Positions 49,691-63,049 of a stretch of 64,000 nt of DNA are shown here, piece by piece. The position numbers and the translations under genes were made by a program. Source of the stretch: Allacma fusca (taxonomy: Eukaryota; Arthropoda; Collembola; Symphypleona; Sminthuridae); the NCBI GenBank assembly GCA_947179485.1, contig OX359248.1, positions 54,632,386-54,696,385 of the forward strand, given 5' to 3'. Each line of letters starts with the position of its first letter. The first letter of the stretch is position 1. A model generated the notes under the pieces. The model ran no database searches and was not told the DNA's origin. It was given only the letters and a program-made list of their open reading frames with translations.

Positions 49691-51707
49691 CACAAGTTCA
49701 GTGTTCAGTTCTCTCTTCGTAGTCAGAAGCGACAAGGCTACAATGTCAGTGGTCGTGAGTCAGTGAGCGGTTGTAGTGAGTGAGACCCAGCGAGCAGTTA
49801 GTTTGAGTCAGTTGGCAATCGACAGTGCATAGGTTCTTTTTTCCTATCTCTCTCTTTTTCTGCTCTCCACTCTCTTGTATATAGTAGCTCCTAGCCTCCC
49901 AACAACAACTGTTCCGTGGAAATCTTTTTTTAACTCCGTCAGTGAAGGCTCCAATGCAGTCTTGCTATACAACTTCATTGCAATAAAATCTTGACGTTGA
50001 ACTCCAGTAATAATAATTATTGGAGTTACTCCACAAGAACTTACTCAAGCAAGGAAAACAGTCACATGTCAAATTCAATGAAATTTTTATTGGAGATCAT
50101 CAGTGTCAGCCCTGTGCTAGCTTCTCGTAATAGAAGTTGATCAGCAAATTGAGCATCTATAAGATTAAGAAGAAAAAGAAGAAATCATACTTCCTACAAT
50201 AATTATTTATTAATAATATTATTACTGCAACAATGATTTACGTTTCTTTTTCAAGGGATTGTTGAATTACAATGTTCAAAATTAACCCGTGAAGAACTGA
50301 CTCTGTATTGAAAACTCACTTGTACACTTTTGTGTATCTTACAGACAATTGGTTGTATTTCCGTCAAGTGTGAAAAGACTTGAAAACAATTATTTACTTA
50401 CATACACACTACTACATGCGCTTATCTATTATAAGTAGACACCTAGTTAGTGTATACACATGTACTCTCAGGGGAATTTGATTCTGGTCCCAAGATTTGG
50501 ATTCTTGTTTATATTATCATTGTGTATATTTACGGATACATACATAGATACACTGTAACAGTTTAGTGACAATCCCGGAATTTTTTCGGCTTCCTTAATT
50601 TAGTACGTATAATTACGTAGACGTAATTACTTACATACGTGTACACAGCTCCTTGCTATTCCTATATGAATGGAGACAAGTGAGTAATTGAATTGGAATT
50701 GTCCAAGTAATAACTTGTTGCTGCTTTCCTCAATTTTCCCTACATACATATATGTACATAAAATTGTATGGACTTGAAGACACGCGTGAATTTGATAGGA
50801 AATCATTCCCTCTTCTTGGGATAGTAGTAATGACCCATAGAGCCTTAACTCGAACTGAGTAGCTGTTCTTTTTTTTTTCCTGAGGCTGCTGTGCCGTCTA
50901 ATTTTATAGGGAAAAAATTCTTTATTATTTTGGAGTGATTATCCCTGTATAGATAATTATTACTGGACACATATGTAAAGTATATACGTATGTACATACG
51001 CCGGACTTGCTACTCCAAGTTTATGTATAATTAATACATGTCATTAAAAAGGGCTTGTTGGATGGAGCTGGAACATTGTTTGTTTTAATCGGGAGCGGAA
51101 GTGTGAGTGATTTGCCTGGTGACATTATGTGTGTGTGTAGCGAGTCAATGGTGAGATAACGAGAATAATCCTATCGCCACATATTAACTGGGCTCTCAGT
51201 TTTATGAAATATAACTTTTGTTCCCTTCCTCCCGTTTACATTTTTGTGACTCAGTCCTGTGATGGACTGTTGGGATCAGGATTGATATGATACTCACATT
51301 TGGGAATTTGACAGTTCATATATAATTATAAGGATGCATTTCGTGGAATTTTAACGAAGCTACCTTTTTGATCCTTTGACTCATACAAAATTTACGAAGA
51401 ACATGTACTCATAGTTTGTGGACGTTTTTTTTTCATTGCGTGCGTGAAAGTGTTTTGGAAAGGGACGAGACTTCGGTGGAATATTATTGTTATATTGTGC
51501 TGAAATAATCAAAGGAGTCATATATTTCCGGAGACTTGAATTTTGTCACATGTATGGATTTTCGTCAAATGTTGTTGGTAAATCTCTGTACTGACTGTGT
51601 ACACTTTTGTGGAGCAAGGAGGAATCTTGAAACTGTGGGAGTGTGTGTCTGTGTGTGTGAAAAAAACTGTTGTTAGGGCTGTTGATGCAGGACTCAGTCA
51701 GTCAGAC
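49691..51707 (+). other. possible leader region of the Shc-like gene
   Basis: From about 49700 the sequence loses its TATGTA character. It contains a TCAGTT initiator-like hexamer (49705-49710) followed by GTGAGTCAGTGAG-like sequence, which is reminiscent of an arthropod transcript leader. This is weak evidence. The rest is AT-rich with no open frame. Confidence 0.2.
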
Positions 51708-51773
51708 ATGAGTGACAGTTTAAGGAAAGAAAAGAGACACAGTTTGGATTCGTCGTCGGGTGTTTTAGAATGA
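51708..51773 (+). CDS. upstream ORF overlapping the Shc-like start codon
   Basis: A 21-codon frame (MSDSLRKEKR and onward to SSGVLE) whose TGA overlaps the ATG of the main frame as ATGA (51770-51773). Such overlap is known to permit termination-reinitiation. The peptide looks like ordinary hydrophilic coding sequence, so it could also be the N-terminus of a differently spliced form. Confidence 0.4.
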   Translation: MSDSLRKEKRHSLDSSSGVLE

Positions 51774-54700
51774 AAATGACGGAGCTAACACGAATGTTCA
51801 AATGTTTCTCTGGCAAGTCTTATCATGCTCTACAAGACGATTACAGTCGAATAAGTTTAATTTGTAAGTTTTTATCAGTCATTTTTTTTCCCTATCCTCT
51901 CTCTATACACTTCCCCTTTTTACACCCTTATACTCATTTCATCCTTTATGGAAATTTTGTGTAGATATGCTAAATGGTCATGTTGGAGCGGTCCATTCAT
52001 TTCTCAACTTCGAGGCCTGTGGGTCGAGCAGTCACTAGTCAACTGCTGTTCCATACTATTTATTTCTATAAATATTCAGCCTTTTTCAAATCCATCTCAA
52101 CGGACGGTCTCTGTGTATTTGTGTGACAGGTTTCGGGTGGACTGAGAGTACAGTTATAGACATATATAATTACGTTTATGGTGTGTAGTGGCTTTCATTA
52201 ATTATTTTAGTCTTTGTTTTGCCTTTCACAAAAGTCATGTTCTTGTCTTGTTCCTGGAACAACTTCAAGTCCTCAATGGCCCTTGTTGCAATTATTGCAG
52301 GGTAAAAAACTGGATTGGAGTAATTATCTGATTGAAAATATGAGACGGAATAATTACAAATATGTGACTTTACCGATACTATGACTTAGTTGAATTTGGT
52401 TAGCATCATTTCAAACTTTGCCGTATTCTAGTTTCAGTGTCTTCAGAAGTTGAGAATTAGTGTTTCTTGGTAATTTGTTTACGCTAGGTTCACTAGAAAG
52501 TTAAATCCATGTTTTTAGGATGATAGGTTTTTGGAAATTTGTCAAGTTGTCAGTCTAGATGACCTTTAGTATGGGGGGCATTCTGTAATAGTAACATTCT
52601 GGGAATTGTTATTATTGTAAATGATATTAATTTAGTTTTTCAAAGGAAATAATTGTAGGTTAATTTATTACATAATGATGTTGAAGTGTGTATATATAAT
52701 TACAGATAAATTGTCTTTATATGACCTATCCGTAATTTTTAATGTATTTTGTGGTTGGAAAGATTGATCACCGTTTAATTAGGATGGGGAAATTGGTTTT
52801 TAGAATTTGATTAATTATATTTAGTGGGCTTAGTGTTTATTATGGAGCTTGAGAAATGAATGGGAACGGTTGACAAATGATAAGGATCATGATATGATAC
52901 GGGAATACTCATGTGTAAGTGATGATATGTAACCTGAGGGCTGTGTGATGCTTTATCTCTCTGTATAGGTTGAAGCATCTCTTTAATTGTTAGTTCCTGA
53001 TATTTTGGGTGATGAGGTGCTCAGGGTCTGGAGTTTTGATCTAACTTTAAATGCATACTGTATTTTGCAGAACTCATTCACAGTTGATCAGTGGGGTGTT
53101 ACTCTCGGAAAGGGTATTAATAGTAGGCTGTGTATTTGGATTTTACTGTATAGGGCTGTGCTGGATATTTTACTGGTGACAGTGTTGGGTTGCTGATGAG
53201 TTATTACAGTATTGCTGATGACATGACAGTATGGGTTACTGATGACGAATTTTGATGGGACTGTTTCGTTTATGATTTGACAGCACAAGGAGATTCCTCG
53301 GTTGAGTCAGTCCTGGATAGCCCGTCGGTTCATCTGGAGGCAGAGAATGTGAGGGGTATCGGTAGTGACAAGTTACGAGTGAGACCTCGGAGTGCAGGAG
53401 ATATTACGGAGACGTTGAGAGCGGGTCGTGACGTGGTCATAGTGCCCGGAAGCCTCACTCCTACCGAGTCCCATCATGCTCCACAGTTCCACGTTCAGTC
53501 CACCAACAACAATAATTCAAATAACAACAATAGTGGAGGAAGTGGCGGAGGTGGGGGTGGCTTTTTAAGTTTTCTGGGTTCCCGTTTCAACAAATCAGGG
53601 ACAAGGCACTTGGATCGAAGTGGTATCAGTAGTGACGCTACTTCCGACAAGCCAGGGAAGACCCTTGACAGTGACCATCGTTACACCAAATTTCCCTTAA
53701 GTTTCTCTGCTCCAAGTCAGCAGCAAACGCAGCAACAACAACCCGCATCAGTGCCTGTGCAGACGGACTCTAGATTTGATGCGACCCATATTCAACTGAC
53801 CCCACAAACTAAGACTTACACTCTCCCTCACAAAAGTCCTGTTCCGCCTGTCAAGGGAATCATTCATGGAGCTAATGCAAACAAATTTCTAGCTCATGCC
53901 GTGTCCTCCCTCGGTCGGAAGTCTAAGGAGTCAAGTTCACATCACAAGAGTAGGCACAAAAACAACAAGGCTCAATTAGCCGTGAAGAGCAAGTCGGACA
54001 ATAGTCTTCATCGAGTGACTCTCCAAGGTGTCAATAACAATTCTCCAACGAACGTTCTCTCTCCCAATTTCTATCCCCAAGGGGAGCAAAGACTGAATAG
54101 TGTGCAGTTGGGTGATCATGCCACGATCCGTCTACCCTGGACAGGATTCCAGCCCCAGCAGTTAAATAACCTCAGTTCCGTTACCCCTTCCCGAGCTCAC
54201 CCCAATACTCATAATAATAATCTTTTTGATTTGGAAGCCGTTCGGTATGTAGAGTGTGGTGGACTCTGGAGTGGAACTCGTCCAGTAGTCCTTCCATCTT
54301 CCGCCAGCAGAGCCGAAGATCATCCAAGAAGAAGAGCCCGGTCCTTGGAAAGAGCCAGTAATTTCCGGGTATTTCCTGCTAATTCCTCCGTGGTCAAAGA
54401 AGACACCAGCAACCTACATAGTCATTCATCCAGCAATAAGAAGTCTGCCCGTGGATCCAATTCCTTGGAGAGACCCTCACGTCATCGCATTCGACAATCC
54501 TTGAGTCCGTCAGAGCAAGAGATCCTCCTGAGGAACTTAGCTCATCTCCATCGACATCCGGTAGATCTTCCTCCAGCCCTACCAAAGAAAAAAGCCCGGC
54601 CTCCTCCGTTGGGAAAGCTCCACAGATCCGCTCCAACCTCCTCCCTTAGTAGTGTTGAGTCTAGCTCAAGTGACTCAGCATCCGCTTCTTGCACTACTTC

Positions 54701-55109
54701 CGCCCCTCCATCCCCTCCTCCCCGACCTCTGTCTACTCTTCGTCCAGAGAGTCGTCTTATCATATCATCAAAAGTGAGGGCGACAGAAAGAACTGATCGT
54801 GAGTCTCGAAGTCATCGGTGTAGTAGTAATATCAATAGTGGGGGAAGTCAAGGGACTGTAGGTGTCAGTATGAACCCTCCCAACCGCCGTCCTGTCGTGC
54901 CAAGACCCGATCATTCTCTGCACTCCTCAACGACCCATGACATACCAACAATGGCACAATCCGACTCCTCCGTCAGCCTCAGCAGCGCCTCCGCTGCTGG
55001 CATGTCCCTTGAAGATGCGCGCAATTCCGGCTTCATCAATAAACCTTCCAAAGGCTGGCTTCATCCTGACCAACTCTTGTCCAAAGAGGGTGTCACCTAT
55101 ACTGTTCGG
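51770..55109 (+). CDS. Shc: Shc-family adaptor protein, N-terminal part
   Basis: Two coding exons, 51770-51863 and 53284-55109 (GTAAGT donor, TTTGACAG acceptor), encode the first 640 residues. Shc adaptors link activated receptor tyrosine kinases to Ras-MAPK signalling through a PTB domain, a tyrosine-bearing linker and an SH2 domain. Only the PTB entry is present: near residue 617, GFINKPSKGWLHPDQLL leads to GVTYTVR, matching the FVNKPxxGWLHP start and GVSYLVR strand of Shc. The exon ends exactly there with a GTAAGC donor (55110), so the rest of PTB, linker and SH2 must lie further on. I could not find those exons before 64000. Everything before residue 617 is low-complexity: an Asn/Gly run (about residues 107-125), Gln runs, the related motifs RARSLERAS and NSLERPSRH, and proline-rich PPALPKKKARPPP and PSPPPRP, possible SH3 ligands. 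This extension is far longer than the CH2 region of vertebrate p66Shc. Confidence 0.8.
51864..53283 (+). other. intron 1 of the Shc-like gene
   Basis: 1420 bp, GTAAGT to TTTGACAG, phase 1. No nested gene recognised. Confidence 0.75.
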
Positions 55110-58100
55110 GTAAGCTCCAATGACTTACGTGTATCTATAAAGTACCTTATCTTGTAAACATTTGCACCACTAAAGATTTTTTTTAAGATTAATTTGCATT
55201 CCTCACTTTTCTTCTCCCTTGTTCAATACCAGCCCTGGTTAACTCTCTGATTAGTCATTCATGCTATCCAAATAAATTGTCTCGTCCAACTTGTTCACTC
55301 CTTGTTATTGTTTTTGATCCCTGTAGTCCATCAATAATTGATTGTTCCTTGTTGGAACTCGTGGGGTTTTCTGGAGTAAATTCTTGTTCCTTAAAAAAAT
55401 GTGGAGACTCGGTAACACTACAGGCATTTTAATTAAGTCCCTAAACTTTTTGTTTATTGTAGTAGTAGTGCATAGGAGCGAGTTGCTATACATTAAGTTG
55501 ATATTCTAATGTGATACAGGCATTGGAATGTGAGGGTCACCTGGGTGTTGGTCTTCCTTGTTCGCTAAGTATTCACTTTTTCAAGCCGGACATGAATTAG
55601 AATGTGTAGTGTTCTCTTCTCTCTCTCTCTCTCTCTCTCTCTGTAAGTAAGAAAAGAGCATACCTTCACAGAATCCCTCCCTTGTTTACCTTTCTTTTAA
55701 TTGGCGTTGGAGCAGAAAGGAATTATTACCAAGTCCATTCCCTCACGCTCCTGATCAAATACCTTGTAAGAAATTTCTTGGAATGAGAATACTAGCTTTT
55801 CTCCTGGTTTCCAAACAGTATCATATTATTTTTTTTGTCTTGTAAATATTAAAACATTTGTGGTATTTGGTTATGCGAAACCTTACGTATGAGAAAAATA
55901 ACACTCCGTACTTTTTCTGCACGTTGTACAGTCAGGTCTCAATATATTGGATCGGTTCTAGTTCTAAATAAGAAAGAAGTGGCCTTAAGGATCTGCTTTA
56001 TGTCTCGTAAAATTCGATTTTATAAATGAGACGTTTAATTTTATTTAAATGATCCAAATGAATCTTTATTTTTTATTTTAACTGGACTGGTAAGGAATAA
56101 TTAGACGGAGTAAATATATTTACTAACTATTATAATTAAGTCAATCTGGGAGCTTAATTTTCCAAATATTAAGCTATAATATTTTTCGACTGTTAATCAC
56201 ACAACTGTCTTAGGCTTAACCAGAAATGAACCCATTATGAAATCCAAGAATAACGAGGTTATTGAGTAAAATGCTTTCCCCTGGTGCATAATATTGCATA
56301 TTATTTTATGAATATCCGATTGACCTTCTCGTTGTTTTGTATTTCCTCGAGAAACGATCCTCAAGTTCATACTTCACAAAGTCAGCCTGTAGAGATTCCA
56401 TTATAAAGAGAGTCGGAGTTGACTGGGTATCTCTGCTACATGTGCACGCTTTTGAGCTGAGCCCAGTTCAAGTAAAAGTAGAATGGTGAGGATTTAAAAG
56501 CGGAATTTTATTTTGACTCATGAGGTAATAACGTGTATATTAATACGATCTGATAGGGAAATGAGAGTCATTACTTGGTTCCGGCCCCGTTAAAAGTGTA
56601 ACAGTAATAATTACATAATGTGTTCACCAGCAATTACAGAGTCGTAAAAATTCAAATCCTGGCATTCACTGTTCACGTTGTACTTATACAGCAATGCTAA
56701 TTTTTTGTGCTCTTGGACATATGTATCCATGAGTATGCGTCTCGTGCTCTCTAATGTACATACATACTATGTAGTAAGTAAAGAGTTGAGTCTCTTTCAA
56801 GATCGGATCGTTCGTATATAAGTATAATTACGTACATAAGTAGGTACTATACGTAGATACTTATAATGAAAAGGGTTTATTATTTTAGAGATGGTCCTGT
56901 AAGAGGTTTAGAAAGGGAGAGTTGACAGCTTGATAGTCTCAAATATCTACTCGTATACTGTAATTATATATAATTTTGTATGTGGAACTAAACACGTCCA
57001 TATACTACTCAGTTTGCTTTTGTTTATATTGAAATATGTTATGCATGTATTTATGTGAAGCTCTATTATTATCTATTTGTGTACTAAAATTTTGGAGAAA
57101 CTAGGATTGTGTGTGTGTTTAGTAGATAAATGACTGCTGGAAATATTTTGAAAGCTGCTGTGTTCCGTTAATTGTAGTTATAGGATATGTATATACATAT
57201 GTGTGACATTATGTCTATATAGGATTTGCTATTATTATTATTATTCCTTATCTCACTCATCTCATGTCATTTTGTGTGAGCATAGAAAGCCCACTCCGCG
57301 TACTTACGTAATTACATTTTGGAACTACTACATGTGAATACATTCACTGGATATGAGCGTAATGGCTATTATGCAGAGTATAGGACATGATGAGGGTAAT
57401 TGTTTGAAGAACTGATTTGAATGCTGGGACCTTTGAAGCTTAGGGATTTGTTTTCATGAATGAAACATTTGTCGGCTCATTTGACTGTTGGCTATATTAC
57501 TCGTTGGAAGTTCCAGTGTATGTATGTATGTGTGGGTCTGTACTGGGATGACGAGGGAAGGGAATTGTAGGGAGGAAGGAAGTAGGTTTGTGTGTCGTAA
57601 AAAATATCTCATGTCTCTCAAACTTGACTATCACTTCATGCCTTCGCCCCCACTATATACATAGGAGTTGTAGGAGTGTTCACATAATTATAAATAATAT
57701 CTATCTCAAATATTTATTTCCCTTCTCTCGTCATCAACATCATTAAATAATTATTGTACATAAGTATCTATGTACAGCTAGGCCAAGGACTCACTATTTC
57801 CATGACAAGAAGAATGATCCATATTCCTCTGTAATAATAATAACTACAGTACAGTCTTAATTCTTGTGTTAAAAATAATGACCAAGCATTTGGCTCACGG
57901 GCTCTGGCACTGACATGAGTGTAAGTGTACAGATTACAGATACCGCTACGCTGTATATATGATTATATGAGATAAATTGAAATATTGAAGTTAGTACTTA
58001 ACTTTATAGGGAATTATCAGTCTTCACCTATAACTTAAGAAAGATTTAAGGATTTCTGATGAATAATTTACATAATTTTGTAGTATGTAGCCAAGATGGC

Positions 58101-59386
58101 TGTTGAGTTGACATCCCTGACTGACTGACTGAGTGAGAGGAGTTACAATGTGTCTTGCGCTTGTCTAATATAATTAGCATGACACGAAGAGGAGCGATTA
58201 GACTTGTGACATGACTCTCTCAATATTATAAAAATATCTTGTGGAGTTTTTATTTTTACTCATTCTCCTCCCTCAGACTCGCCCTGTCTTTCATTGTGGT
58301 AGCAGTCAAATTTGGTTGAGGTTGTATGAATTTATACTGGCATTTGTACTTACATTTTAAAAAATTATGTGCCTTGTGTATAATTATATAATTTTACGGA
58401 ATTACATATAACATTGTGTACACGTGTGGATAGATGCAGGAGTAAGGAGTATAGATGAGATGCTTTAGGAATCATGTGGTTTGAGGTGTTGGGTAGTATC
58501 CGTTACACTCCTCACTATAATTATTTCCTGACTGAAATTATCAGCACATGGTAACATTTCTTATGGATAGGTACACCGCGAGGCTACAATGCCTGATGTG
58601 TTATCCGTGTTGTTGGCTTGTTATAAATGAATAATTACGTCTCTGTCTAGAGACTTGTACCCAGAGATATAAAAGAAACTATGCTGGAGTTGTGTGTAAA
58701 TTGTGTGTGAGGATTCCTATTGGAATTGCTTGCGGTCAGGGCGGAAATGCAAAAGTTGACAAGGTACAAATACGTTCCTATACCTCTTCATGGCAGTTAT
58801 GGCAAAATCTGGTAGTTATATGTATGTCTCTATTATAGCCCGTACAGCCAGATATAGACCAAACCCTATATTTAGATTTGTTGGGTTCGCCAAAAAAAAA
58901 TTAAAATGAGATAATTATTACTATCACTCTTATTATTAGACTTGTGAGGACTGCGGAATGACTACTATTGCAAGAATTATTGTTATAGTAATAGATTTAT
59001 TGTATTTATTTGCACTTATAGGATTCATTTCTGTCCTGCATGTTATAACGTAAATATAGATATTTACTCTCTAGCGGATGTACCAGCGGCTTGTCAGGTT
59101 CCTTTTGCTTTTCTCCCTTTGTGGCTGATTTCATTATCGTATATTTTAACTGAACCTTGTAACACTACATAATTACTCCAGTAAACACTTGTACTCCTTA
59201 ACGATGATTTTTCTAACCATGTGTCAGGGTTAGGCTACAAACATCTTTTCATTAATATAAGATCCATGGGTTTTTTTTTACTGCGTTTAAATAAATTGTT
59301 TCTACTTTATATTTCCCTCCATATCAAAGGAGGAGACCGAGACATTTGTTTTAGAGACTTGGAACGAAATTGGAAAATGGATTATT
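55110..59386. other. probable intron of the Shc-like gene
   Basis: It starts with the GTAAGC donor after the PTB entry. AT-rich, with a (CT)n tract at 55617-55641. I looked for a continuation reading Y-L/M-G-C-x-E-V after an acceptor and did not find one. Confidence 0.5.
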
Positions 59387-59421
59387 GACAGTTGTCTGTA
59401 AAAGTTTTACAGACAACTGTC
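59387..59421. repeat. 35-bp perfect palindrome
   Basis: Two 17-bp arms, GACAGTTGTCTGTAAAA and its exact reverse complement, are separated by a single G at 59404. It could form a hairpin in RNA or a cruciform in DNA. Confidence 0.9.
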
Positions 59422-59820
59422 TTCGAGGGTATTCTTTTTGGTATGATATGTGACTGGGAGGACAGTCTGAAATAATTAAGATCCGGGAACTTTTGGAGAA
59501 TTTTGGCATCTCCGCCCTGCACGGCTGACATCTCCCCTTTATCATACTGAAAAAAGGAGTATAGTGGAGTAGAAATTCTTTCCACTATAAAGAGATATTT
59601 CCATTTGTGTCGATGTCAAGTATTTAATGTTGGGAAGGAGAAAAAGTACTGCAATTGTTTCAACTTTTTGTAGGAAACGTTGGTATATTTCTCACGTGAA
59701 AAGTATCTAATTGAATTGTGCCGTGAGATTTCCCACACACTTATATATGTGCCTGGGAGGAGTTGAGGAGTATGAAGAGCTAAATGCAAGACTGTCATAG
59801 AGAGGGAGAGAGACAGCTTG

Positions 59821-60015
59821 AGAGAGAGAGAGAGAGAGAGAGAGACAGTCAGAGAGAAGAGAGAGAGAGAGAGATAGGAGGGCTAGGAAGTGAGAAAGAA
59901 AGGAGGTAGAAATGCATGAGAAAAAAGATGGGAAGTAGTAAGTGAGACGTTTGTGAATGAGGGTAGCCATGCTGGTATGTTGTTAGTGTTGAGAGAGAGG
60001 GAGAGAGAGAGAGAG
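59821..60015 (-). repeat. (GA)n tracts
   Basis: Three GA-rich tracts on the plus strand, opposite in sense to the CT tracts elsewhere. A (CT)n tract follows at 60432-60461. Confidence 0.9.
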
Positions 60016-60430
60016 ATGCTATGTAAAAAGACTATATGGGAGAAGATGCAGGGGAAGATGTGAAGCTCATTCGGACTGAAGGAGTCTCTATCCTTCCCTT
60101 GGCTTGTGTTTTGGAAAGTGTTGGGAGAATGTGTGTAGGCGTGTTGCTTCCTCCTGGTTCCGGAAATGCTTTGTCAAGAAATCGATGAGGTTCTCCTCCG
60201 TAAATCACATTTGATGACATGCCGCTGCTTCTGGCTCCACCTGCCCCACTCACAACTTCACCTTCAACCTGGAGAGGAGCACCATTACCTTTTTACCACA
60301 CTCACACAGTCACTCGCTCTCCTCCACCATGTACTTACTTGTACTTCTGCGCCTAAATCTTATTTTCGGCCCCACTCGGCACAAACTCTCCTACACAACA
60401 TCAATATCTAGTTACTGTTTCATCTTTCAC

Positions 60431-60466
<36 letters not shown>

Positions 60467-62338
60467 ACTGTTTCCGTCGAGGGACTATTTTTAGCCCCGG
60501 TTTGTCTCTGTCTATGTTAAGTAAAAAAAAATGTATTATGTAAAGAGGAGTCTTGATGAGATAATTTTTGAGCATAATTATATGCTTTGATACTATTAAT
60601 ACGTTATTAATCATACTGTACATGATGTTTGGAAATATTTTAAATTGCAAATACATTCTATTCATAGGGATTGGCATTGTGCCTTTATTGAATTTGGGGA
60701 TAGTGGTTTAAGGGACGGTGACGGTACTTAAAAACAGGGTCAGGGAACAATTGATTTGAATTTTGTGATCCTGTATGTAGGTTAAGAGATCGCTTCCTTC
60801 GTTAGAGATGAACCCATAGGAAATTTGTGGGACATGGTTAGAATTTTAAGGGAAATTGTTTTGCCATGCGTGGATGGCGCGTCATCCACAAATTTCTCAA
60901 AGAATTTCCTGTCACACCGAACTTGTGCACTAATTCTCATATCTGGTAAGATTGAGCACGTTGTTTCATTCATTGAATTGGGTGATAAACTCGGTTTGAG
61001 AGAATGGGACAACCAGAGAGATTTGAATTGACGAAAGGAATCCTAATGAATGAGAGAATGAATGAAAGTCCATGTGTTATATGTACGTCAATGAGGCATG
61101 AGGCTTTGAATGTTTGCACATATGTAATTATATCTATCTATCTATCTACATGTATGAGTTCCTAGAGATAATAATAGAAGGAAGTATGTGCTCACTCCCC
61201 CATTCGATTTGCACTCCATCCTCTACAGTATTCTGTACTCATCTGATGTAATGTTGATGTAATGCATGTGCATACATATGCGAAGCATCGCTACATACAA
61301 ATGTAGATACATAATTATTCATATACTGTATGTACGAAGTAGTCGGAATAAAAGCGACAGCGGGATTAACCTTTCTGATTGACTTCACTGGAATTTTAAG
61401 CGTTTCCCATTCAAAGTCAAACTAGAGACATTTAAACGGAAATAAGATTACAATGAGTCTCTGAAAATTACGTGGAACTATTGTGTAATGTTATTTATCA
61501 GTCAGTGGATATTGTAGCGTCAGTTTTTACATGTGTACATAATTACATATATTTTTTCAGGTGCAAAATTTTTTTTATACTTTGATTTTCATTCTGTATT
61601 AAGTTTACCCCTGGAGTATTTAAAGTTGGTATCTTCCTCCAGTAGTCACCGGCCAATTACACCCTAGTCTGTGAAGTTTATATGACTCATAATTGTGACG
61701 ATGGAGATGAAAAGGGTAGGATTAGACAGTTCCGGTCTCTCTCGATCATCTTCCATCACTTTCAGTCCAATAGAGTTCTCTGTCTCTATTATTTCCCGAT
61801 GACGACATAAATTATGTACTCTCCTACAATCAGCTACAGTACACTCTTTTGGGAAGAACACCTTTCAAAATGCAGCAAATTAGATTCTCACAGTATGATG
61901 CTCATATAATTATAAGGAGAAAAAAGATCTGTAATACCCGGTGTTACATGAAGATGTGTATCCGAATATTTTCCCCAATTGTAATGTAAAGAATTTACCC
62001 CTTGAAGTGATCCCTTTACAGATAGAGTTCACTGTATGCCAGTCGTCCAAAATCCATTATTCCCACACGTTTATCTACACACATACACTGAAAGGCAGGG
62101 CGAGCCAATTTTAATATCCAGGACCAGTAAAACTAACTCATTCAACGTTCCTTAACCATTGTGTGGATATCTCAACTAAACGGAAGTTTCATTAAACATT
62201 TTTACGATTCTACGTGACATTACTCGTATTTACACAGAGTGAGCTTTATTTTGTTGCACTGGATAGTATAGATTACAATAGTGCTGCGGCAGGACGAGAT
62301 ATTTTAGCTCCATTAGTAGTACAAAACTATATTATAGA

Positions 62339-62364
62339 CTCTCTCTCTCTCTCTCTCTCTCTCT
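62339..62364 (+). repeat. (CT)n microsatellite
   Basis: Uninterrupted CT on the plus strand. Confidence 0.9.
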
Positions 62365-63049
62365 GTCCTGTCTCAATGAATGCACAATCACACATTCAGC
62401 ATACTATAGATATTCCGAGACTCAACTCACATGTTTGTATGAATCTAAACTTGTACGACATTGGACGTGTTGTTGACTGTGGGTCTCATATATTGACAAT
62501 TTCCTCTCTTGTCTTTGGTCTCTTGTCCTATACATTCGGAGAGACTGATGTGTGGAAGTGGAACATGAAAGGAGTAGGAGGACTGTGAAGCCCTTTTGCA
62601 TCTGTTGAAGTCCGTTGTTAACTGTAGATTCCATGTGAACTATGTATCTGTGTGCCAGTGGAATTTCTCCTTCCTTCCTTCCTTCCGTCCTTCCGAACGA
62701 ACAAACCCCTGTTCGGTCAAGGAAACGGATATTAGGACTGGAAGGAAAGGCTCCCTCATCATAAACTTAGTACTTCCATTCATTCCACTCCCTAGAGGAT
62801 GTATCCTTTTACACGAGAGCAACAAATGAGCATAGCATATGGCTTGGCATTTCCTCCTATGCACTTATACTTATTTGTAAATTTAAACAGTTCACACTCA
62901 CTCTGTCTCACTTTAATAGTGGGCCAAAATACTTCAAAATCTGCCCTTATACAGTCGGAAGTGTAAATATCTACTTATTAGGGGAAAAATTAACATTGGG
63001 GTAAACGACAACGGCAGTACATACATAGATAGAGGAGAGAGGGTGTATA

